DNA of 64,000 bases from Ectocarpus siliculosus. Taxonomy: Eukaryota > Sar > Phaeophyceae > Ectocarpales > Ectocarpaceae. The position numbers were made by a program, and so were the translations under genes. This document shows positions 56,601 to 64,000 of this stretch, piece by piece; the first letter of the stretch is position 1, and each line of letters begins with the position of its first letter. The notes under the pieces were generated by a model. The model was given only the letters and a program-made list of their open reading frames with translations, was not told the origin of the DNA and ran no database searches. The stretch lies in the NCBI GenBank assembly GCA_000310025.1, contig FN649729.1, forward strand, positions 5,461,023-5,525,022, read 5' to 3'.

Positions 56601-59313
56601 CGATATCTGGGCTTTGGCAGGGTTTGCAATACCCCTCCCTTTTGCCCTCGGCTCTTTGCAGCAGTGGCTTCCTACGTTCGGGCGAGTGTATGTGTGGTGC
56701 TGCGAAAGAACGCATGTGTATGTATGTATGTATGTATGTATGTATGTATGCACACACGCGTTCATGTACATAAACGTTGACAGATTCACGATTTGGCATT
56801 GATTGGCCCCATTCCCGAGACCTTGATATTACCGTATATGACACAAGATAACACACCCCCTTGGCCGATTTTTCAAAGCTCGATTTCTCAACAGCAGGAA
56901 GAGTCACAGCGCCGAAAACGGCGGCGTTGGAACCGTCTCGTCGAGAGCTGTTCGAAAACGTATTGTTTCATTTATGCATCCTCTTCGTCGTGGAGTAATC
57001 GAGCTTTGAAAATCGGTCCAGGGGGTGTGTTATCTTGTGTCATATACGGTACCCGCTGTCACTGACGTCTCTTCATTGGTCAGCCGGTTACGCGGGTGCA
57101 AATAATCTAGACACACCTACCTATGGACTTGCCACTACACGGCGCGAAGGGTTGCAGGGCGGCAACTCCACGAATTGCCACTACACCAGCATTTGCAAAT
57201 GATCAATCAATGATCAGCGAGAACGCCTGAAGACTCAAACGGGTGAATCAATTTCGCTGCGTAGACTACTGAGTCTATGGGATCAAACAGCAGTGGCATC
57301 ACCTCCCACAAAGGTCAGTGTTGCCACTTCTCGAGAATACTGCAGTAGGAAGGGAAATAATGCGTGTGCCCTCAATCCGTTCGTACGACGAGCGACACTC
57401 ATTTCCATATGAATAATAATTATTTCACGCTCATGTGGTCGGAGGTCGGAGAACAACTGGGCGAAAATACCTTCTAGGGCGGGTGGATGGTGTCTCAACT
57501 CTCAACAGAGAGCACACTCTCTTACTCTGTATCATTATTGCTGTATTTATAGAAGTATGCATGTTTCCTCGTCAGTTGGACCACGGACATACTGCTGTGT
57601 GCAAGGTACTGGGCGGAGACGGCTTCAATTTCATGTGTACTTTCTAAGAACTACACACCGGAGCAGCACTGCAACACAAGGAAAGGGATATTTTTTTGTT
57701 GCTCCCACCTCGCTGCCCCCTCCGTTGCTTGCCTTCGATGTTCGGCAAAAAACGCGGGAGTTCAGCAGCGGCAGTCCCCGTTGGCTTACTGCTGCTGTTG
57801 TGTACACTCACACACACATGTGAATCTAACACAGAATCACCACACACCACTACCCCTTCGTCCTATTGCTGCTGTGTATACTTCCACGAACAATATGGAG
57901 TGTCACCACGTACCACACCTACCTGAACAAACTACTTCGAAGTACTTACTTCCAGTCAGGTACCACCGACATCGTTGTGTGGAAGAAAAAGACCAATACC
58001 GCGGTTGTGTTGTGTGCGGTGCCATGCTGCGTAGCGGGGCATTCGAGTAAGCTTGACTACAGCAGTATAGACTTGGGATCCATACATAAATAGATGGGAA
58101 CCAACACACCAACACACACGTACATCGATCACCCGGAGACATTCAACCCATAACCTGGTGAAGAGCGTCGGAGCTGAACCAAGCCGCTCAACAAACTCCG
58201 CTGGCGGTGTGGCATTTTTTTCCCCCCGCAAAAGATACGGGGGGGCACGAAAACAATTTGTGTGCTCCTTTCGTCTCCGCGCTTTACTAGCATATATAGT
58301 CGCCACCATCGTGGAGGGTGGACTCGGCAGCGAGTGATAGGAAGAAAGTAGTTCGTGTGTGGGGCACAGAGGCGGAGCGAGGGCCCAGAGTTGGAGAAAG
58401 AGCCAACGGTAACCTCGTTACCACATGCGCTTCCCGCCGCCGTTCATGTTGTAGATCCCAGTACGTCACCTCCGCCTTAACCGCTTCTCTACAATACAGC
58501 TATGAGGATCCATGATGATATCTTACCTGGATCGCTATCATCTTGGTGTCGTTGTTCAACGTCCAGCGGATCTCATAGCCATCCTCTGGCATGACCTGCC
58601 CACGACAGCACAAGTTGGTGCAGGCGGAAGGTGTAGGAAGGGGGGCAGCCGTGTTTGTTGTGTTTTCCGTTTTCGGCGGAGAGTTCCGAGATCGAACGGC
58701 TCGGGGGACGACAAATACGCACCACATGGATAATACGGAAGATGCACAAACGTCTGTCTGTACATGACATGTACGTGGCTTGGGGGAAACAAGAAGGGTC
58801 AGCGACAGCATGGCATGCTCACGCCTCTTATCCCTCTTAGCAGGGCGTAGCAGCAGTCGCAAGATGGCGTGGTGGCAGGCACACGTGCACACCGTACAAC
58901 ACACGAAGGAACAAAAAAAAGTCGGGGAGCTTCGAATCCCTTCCGGCCATCACAGTAGAGCTCACGCGGGAAATGCACCGCCGGTCTGTCCACAGCCTTT
59001 CACCGTCACAGCCCCTTTTCTCGCCATACATTTGTTGACTAGTTCGTGCACACACAACGTCAACCGGACCCATCCTACGCGCGTCCCGCGCGTCGATAGC
59101 TGGTACTACACACATACGTATTTTGAACCGTATCATCATGTAAAATACGTGACAACTCTCTTTCTCTCTGGGAACATGCGCACGCAGCGCACATACCTCG
59201 AAATCGTACCCATCCACGGCGGACGCGTCGCACGAGTCGGTGAACTGAGACACGCCCACGTGTGCCCCTGCCAAGAGAGCCAGTGCAGCTGCCTTCAGCG
59301 ACGAGGAAATCAT
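53636..59313 (-). CDS. Secreted GPI-type DOMON protein, gene 2 (heme ligands lost)
   Basis: Four exons, all phase 0: 59313-59197, 58595-58527, 54995-54867 and 54241-53636, giving 306 residues. Signal peptide: MISSSLKAAALALLAGAHVG. The DOMON pieces are collinear with gene 1: YEIRWTLNN, VAWAGIGFPSVDLDLVGSDV and FGQGADNELGVISD. The Met and His expected for heme binding are replaced (LDLVG instead of MMIG; ELGVISD instead of ELGFHG). A Pro/Thr/Ala stalk (TPAPT repeats) and a terminal hydrophobic stretch (AAMAAAATGVATVLAALSL) follow, consistent with a GPI anchor. Intron 2 is 3.5 kb and carries a MITE and a tetranucleotide repeat. Shared exon borders show that genes 1 and 2 arose by duplication. 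Without heme ligands it may bind a carbohydrate or a partner instead. Confidence 0.82.
56717..56750 (+). repeat. (TGTA)n microsatellite
   Basis: About eight uninterrupted TGTA units in intron 2 of DOMON gene 2, followed by CACACACG. A ~35-base motif (CGTTCGGGCGAGTGTATGTG, 56,678) occurs in similar form at 56,442. Confidence 0.9.
56830..57051 (+). mobile_element. MITE copy C, best preserved, TA-flanked
   Basis: The first 32 bases (TACCGTATATGACACAAGAT then AACACACCCCCT) are repeated exactly, inverted, at the right end. The inverted match continues with small differences to about 55 bases (CCGATTTT..CAAAGCTCGATT). Element 222 bp including the TA at each end, so insertion at a TA site is likely, as for Tc1/mariner-type MITEs. 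The interior is non-coding. It lies in intron 2 of DOMON gene 2. Confidence 0.88.
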
Positions 59314-60052
59314 CTTGACGATCTTCTGCTGCAGTGGTACAACTGCCGGAGGGACGTGATGTGATGAAAGGAATTGTGTGCGTGTGCGAGGAGACCCCGG
59401 CCGCCGCAAAGATGAGATGATGAGATGACGGACAAAAAATCTCCGGAGATTGTCGGCGGGGAAAGTTCTGGAAGCCACCCCGGGGATCAGGTCTTTGGTT
59501 CTTGGCCCGGCATGCAGACGCAACACACCCTGATCAAGGTTACGCGCCCCACCCGTCGTTGCTAGCTCGATCGTGGTGTTGTCTGTGGGCACATTGTTTG
59601 GGTTGGAGATTGGGGATAGGATCGGAGACAGCAAAATCTCCACTACGAGATTACGAGAGCTGCTGCTGCTCCTACCACAAAACATGAAGCCACACTACAA
59701 TACTGCTGTATCCCCGGGAGGCGTGTTGGTTCGCTGATGCCAGGTACGCCGGCACTGGTATCCATAATTTTCCTCTCTTTTCCTCTCAGCATCATGCCCG
59801 CTGATGGCCATTCACATCGGATTCCTCTCCCTCTCTCTCACACAACCCGTCTCTCTCCACGCCAAGAACACAGCCCCGCCACGCACGCCAATCACCCATC
59901 GACGTGCTTCGATACGCTCGAGCTCCAAGCCCGCATCTGGATCCTCTCTTGGCAATCGGATTTGAATCCCTCCTGCGGACAGCTGTGAAGTCAATCGAAC
60001 CGAGAGGACGGGATCACAGCGTGCTGCCGCCACACCACACCACAGCAGGGCA
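59314..60052. promoter_or_regulatory. Divergent promoter region of DOMON genes 2 and 3
   Basis: 739 bases separate the start codons of gene 2 (minus) and gene 3 (plus). Both 5' leaders and promoters must lie here, so shared control is possible. I recognise no specific binding site; CT-rich stretches near 59,760-59,850 are present. Confidence 0.5.
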
Positions 60053-63000
60053 ATGATGGCCATGGTGTCTACCGCGATCCGCCCGCTCGGCCTGGTCGTC
60101 TTGGCTGCTCTCGCAGTGTCTACTGCAGCACAGTCGGGATCGAATTGCGAAGTCAGCGACCTCGATGAGTACGAGTTCATGGTAAGCCGCATGACTAAAA
60201 CATGTAGTGGCTGTATCACACCAGTTCCCGCAACATGCACATGTGTACATGAACAGCCGAATTGTTAAACGGGATTGGGAAATAGCAGGGTCACCCTGAG
60301 TTGGATACGCGCAGTACAAAGCACAAGACGCGAAAGAAGGGTAGGTGTGTACAGGGAGTGGGGTGCAATCGGCCAGCTGTTTGGTGCCGCAAGCTACACC
60401 ACGTTTCAGACACAGCAGGGAGAGAAGCGGCTCGCGTGGTGGGACATGAACGTGTGCCCGCGCGGGTGGTCGGGCTCTTGCGGATAATTTTTTTTTCGTT
60501 TTTCCTGTCTGTGCCGTTCTCCAAAATCGGTCCCTGCAACGCACACACCCGCATCCGTCACTACATATTGTTGCCAACCCATGCCGTGGCGGGTACAGTG
60601 TATTCAGGCGAAACAGTCGTGTGTCCCAACAAGAGGTCTGCTAGCTTAGCAGGGCAGGCCATACCCCGGAGTGTCGTGTAAAGAAGGGTGATCTATTTAG
60701 TCCCCGGAACAGAGTTGTTGCAACCGATTGCCGTTTAAGTGGTGGTATTAATTCTTTTGTTGTGTCTGACATTAATTTCCATGTGCATGCCGGCGCGAAC
60801 GGCGGGTTGGGGTGATGAACCAGCGAGAACCGGCCTTTGCTGGAATACAACCGGAAGTGGCCACCGTTTTAAGTGTGAAGCGATGTAGCAGCCCACATCA
60901 CCGGGCGCCCATCACTTGTTTCGTTTCACAGTAGAACGTGGCGATCACGGATCGATCCTCCGGCTTCACCCGTCGGCAGGCACTTGGTGTGAACTGGCGA
61001 TACACATGTTCCCTTGAGAGCACGGAATAACAGTGAGATGTAGGGTCACGATGGTCTTCCTTTGTTGATTTGCACGTTGTGGAAATGATTCAGGGATGGA
61101 ACCCAAGCTATTATTGATGCCGATTGATTTTGAAAGAGACCGCAAGAGCACCAGAAAATGCACGCACGAGACACACAAAACCAGTCGCCGGAAGGCATCG
61201 GGACTATTAATAGAAATCGTTGATTCTCGCACTCGGCGGCAGTAGAGGCTGCTTGCTCTAAACATAAAGGTACATGTCATTAGTCTACCTCTACACGACC
61301 CCTTAGAAATCGAGACAAAATTAACACTAGTCTAAATTCAAGTCAAACGAGCCAAAACGGCAGGCGCAAATAAGGTCAGTTTAGCATTCTGACTGCACCT
61401 TAGTACTGATGCCACTAGCAGGCACCCTACAACAGCGGGGAGGGTGTGTTGGCGCGCTCAAAACTGCTTCTGTGGTGGTAACATCGAGAACCGTACAGAG
61501 TAATGGCCAACAATCTCCGCAAATAATACCGACACCCAGTGTCTTGTACTTCTGTGCTCGCCGCCCCTTACTCCAATCTCCTAAACTGCGGGTTGACACC
61601 AGTAACTGATGTCACTATTGTATTATATAGCTTCTGCTGATGACTCAGGGGCTTACGGTCCGTGGTGGTGAGCACAAGCAGAATACACTGGGGTCGTTCA
61701 AACTCTGGGAGACTAGGCCATTGCTACGATCGACCGTCGATATCTCCACCCAACAGGCAAACCTCCACGTGCCAGCACATACGACACTTTTTTCATGGTG
61801 TCCTGTGCTGATAACACTACCAAGGTGCAGTTAGAAACGGCGGGAAGGTTGCATTCGTTTCGTATATGGGAATAAAGTATGAATATAGAGCCAGCGGGAG
61901 AAGAGGTTTTGAGTTCCCCCCCCCGCTATCGATATATGTATTAGATCGTTGACCGGGGCTACTTCAGAAATTGGTGGACAACCTTGGCGGTTTTGCGGTA
62001 TATCACAAGATCCTTGCCAAAACATGGCAGCAACGGGGCACAAACAGGAACTTATGTTTTCTTGGGGGCAAGCACTCGGTGAGTTTTCCGATTTGGATGA
62101 GGAGATACATATGTGCATGCGGTGTGTCTACTGGTTTTTCGTCCTGAAAAACAAAAGAAAGATGCGGTACATACAGCAAATTGTTTTTGACGCTGTTCCT
62201 GTGCCCCAGCCCCCGTCCAATCTTGTTGCGCAACATACGCCGCCCATTTTTTTGCGATGCCCTTTTTTGCCTTGTTGCCACAACATGTATTGCTGATCAG
62301 CACTCTCCAACCCACGGATTCGTCATCTACTGGACACACGACACGGACACAGTCTCCTTCATGGTGAGCCAATAGGTAGAGAGAGCCCTGTCAAGAAGAG
62401 GATAACTTGTTGCCTTGCCTGCAGCGCAGGAGACAGCTCTTCTGTTGTTTGTTGTTGCCGTCGTCGGGACGATGCCGTTTGGTTTCTGCCCACTTCCCGC
62501 TCAGCGCCTGTCCGGTGCAACCTACGCGGACGCCGTCCGTGGTCACAGGCAAATAACATCCCACGAGGGCCAAATCAACACATAGACAGAAATCCTGCTG
62601 CACTGAAAATAGAACATGGATGTATGTGTGTGTATGCATGTGTTTATAGGAGAACCTGTTGTCATTCAACCCTCCTCCGATACCGGTCTTGCTTGCATCA
62701 CTGAAAAGGGAAAGGTTGATACCCTCCCTGAGTTCGACAAGAGCATACCACAAATCACCGATCAGAGAGCATTTTGTCCGTGCACACACCGCCGTCCTCA
62801 GAACTATGGGGACCCTACGAACAACCGCATCGCTATCTACCGCTCTCTTCTGGTGTAATTTTCTTTGTTTGAAATAACCATGACTTACGGCTGTCTGCGC
62901 GTATTGCAGTTTTACTTTCCCGATTGAGTTATTTTCGTTTTCGTTTCCATCTCATCTTCAAACGTAAAAGGCCGTGAAGGTTTAGGTGTTCCTCCCGCAA

Positions 63001-63574
63001 AGGGTGCCTCACACGCCGACGCCTTTTGTCGTTTGGACTGGCGAGCGCTCGCAGGAAGCATCGATGCCCTTGGCACATACGTTTCCTATTTTTTTTGGGC
63101 ACAAAACAAATATTTTTACCGAATCGTTACGCGAACGTGCTCGATTTCTTGGGCACAGAACAACTCCCGTACAATATTATATGAAACCTCGACAGTCTGT
63201 CGCCTCTCGTTTCTAGCTGCTCTAATTGAAGTCACCGGAAGGCTAACCGGAGTACAAAAAAGAGCAAAAAATATCACCATCAAGGCGGGACTTCTCATCG
63301 CAAAAGAAACAAGACACCCACCACACCACCAGTCCATCACCAGCAGCTCTCGCAAAGCTTTAAAAAAACAACACCCTGCTTCGCCCTTGCCGGCCACCTC
63401 CCACCCCCACCCCCACGGTACGACGGCCGTGGTCATCGGCAAACACAGGTGGAGGCCGAGGCCGAGCAATGGACGGCGGTAGGCTTCTCGCCGGACGGAG
63501 ACATGGTCGGGTCAGACGCCGTCATCTACCGCCCGGAGGACGAAGAAGTTTCGGAACAGTTTCTCGACGCACAG
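60053..63574 (+). CDS. Secreted DOMON protein, gene 3 (3' end outside window)
   Basis: Three exons, all phase 0: 60053-60181, 62301-62363 and 63449-63574, giving 106 residues so far. ATG at 60,053 (a second ATG at 60,059 is possible) opens a signal peptide (GLVVLAALAVSTAAQ). The DOMON start is FVIYWTHDTDTVSFM, then WTAVGFSPDGDMVGSDAVIY with Met83 at the heme-ligand position. Donors GTAAGC, GTGAGC and GTACTA. The exon sizes (43, 21 and 42 codons) match genes 1 and 2 (39-40, 23 and 42-43), so a last exon with the His segment, stalk and anchor should lie beyond 64,000. Introns of 2.1 and 1.1 kb contain nothing I recognise. Confidence 0.8.
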
Positions 63575-64000
63575 GTACTACTGTGCTGCGGTGCAGCGGA
63601 TCTCCGGAGATTTATGTGGTGCCGCGGACAACCAATCAATGCGGCGTGCCAGCCGCGTGTGCTTTTTTTTCGGTCGGGATTTTTCTCGGTCGTTCGCGCA
63701 TGAATCAGTGTTGCTGGTGGAGTGGGATTGTAGCTTTTGCGCGTGGAGACCACCAATCCGACGGCGGCGGCGGAAGAACGCCCCCCCCCCCCCCCCCCCC
63801 CTTTCCAGGGGAGGAAAGCTTCCCCGGTAGTTGGGACCCTTTTTGGTTACTTTCGGGGAAAAATAAAAAAAACCTTTCTGCCCGACCAAGGCAAAAAAAA
63901 AAAAAGTCCTGGCCACCCCCCCCCCCAAAGGGGGCCCGCGGGGGAGAAACCCCCCCCACCCTCCCGGGGTTTACACACAAACCCCTCCCACCCCAACCCG
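63575..64000. other. Intron start, then low-quality contig end
   Basis: From about 63,780 the sequence is a 21-C run followed by many short homopolymers (A13, C9, repeated GGG/CCC/AAA), with little natural composition. Read as poor-quality consensus near a contig end; no feature should be taken from it. Confidence 0.6.

Noticed and set aside
56296-56907. 203-codon minus-strand frame
   Set aside because: Runs through a microsatellite and a MITE end within an intron; no domain.
58837-59685. 282-codon minus-strand frame
   Set aside because: Only the part from 59,313 to 59,197 is coding (signal-peptide exon of DOMON gene 2); the rest is leader and intron sequence that happens to be open.
60014-60577. 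187-codon minus-strand frame
   Set aside because: Antisense to the first exon and intron of DOMON gene 3; no domain.
63760-64000. Glycine-rich and proline-rich frames at the window end
   Set aside because: Produced by homopolymer runs in what looks like low-quality sequence.

Overview
This window is eukaryotic nuclear DNA. Coding sequence is split into many short exons with GT..AG introns, pyrimidine-rich acceptors and long, repeat-filled introns. There are no operons, Shine-Dalgarno sites or prokaryotic RNA genes. The mix of an FG-GAP (DEX1-type) protein, a Ty1/copia element, DOMON proteins and an ankyrin-type family with an N-N-G-C-P-W signature suggests a stramenopile, most likely a brown alga of the Ectocarpus kind. 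That assignment is inference, not a database result.

Layout. 1-6.4 kb: the 3' half of a DEX1-like FG-GAP membrane protein, ten exons that join in phase (+). 6.5-25.3 kb: mostly repeats. These are a dispersed repeat present in two inverted copies, a small three-helix membrane-protein gene at 14.1 kb, long inverted-repeat arms around it (12.3-15.4 and 23.6-25.3 kb), a ~180-bp satellite (17.0-18.4 kb), a foldback element with satellite-bearing arms (18.9-21.3 kb) and a cluster of perfect palindromes (21.4 kb). 25.8-32.1 kb: a recently inserted, integrase-deleted Ty1/copia element with 332-bp LTRs and a 5-bp target-site duplication. 32.28-32.60 kb: a tRNA-derived SINE with an A-tail and target-site duplication. 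34-43 kb: sparse coding evidence, with a possible one-helix first exon, a 1.78-kb tandem duplication carrying a coiled-coil exon, and eroded coiled-coil fragments. 43.1-44.3 kb: an ankyrin-type repeat gene with one in-frame stop. 46.9-64 kb: three paralogous genes for secreted, probably GPI-anchored, single-DOMON proteins. Two are on the minus strand and one on the plus strand; the plus-strand gene runs off the window.

The most coherent biology is the DOMON cluster. All three genes share the exon plan signal peptide / 21-23 codons / 42-43 codons, always phase 0, and genes 1 and 2 add one last exon with the end of the DOMON fold, a Pro/Thr/Ser/Ala stalk and a hydrophobic tail. Gene 1 keeps a Met and a His where cytochrome-type DOMON domains bind heme; gene 2 has lost both. 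Genes 2 and 3 are divergent over 739 bp. The second strong theme is hairpin-forming repeats: two related ~180-bp satellites with an inverted repeat in each unit, a foldback element built from one of them, and a three-copy TA-flanked MITE family.

Limits: exon borders come from reading frames, splice dinucleotides and phase by eye. No search, folding or alignment program was run. There is a 100-N gap at 49,377-49,476, and the last ~230 bases look like low-quality sequence.
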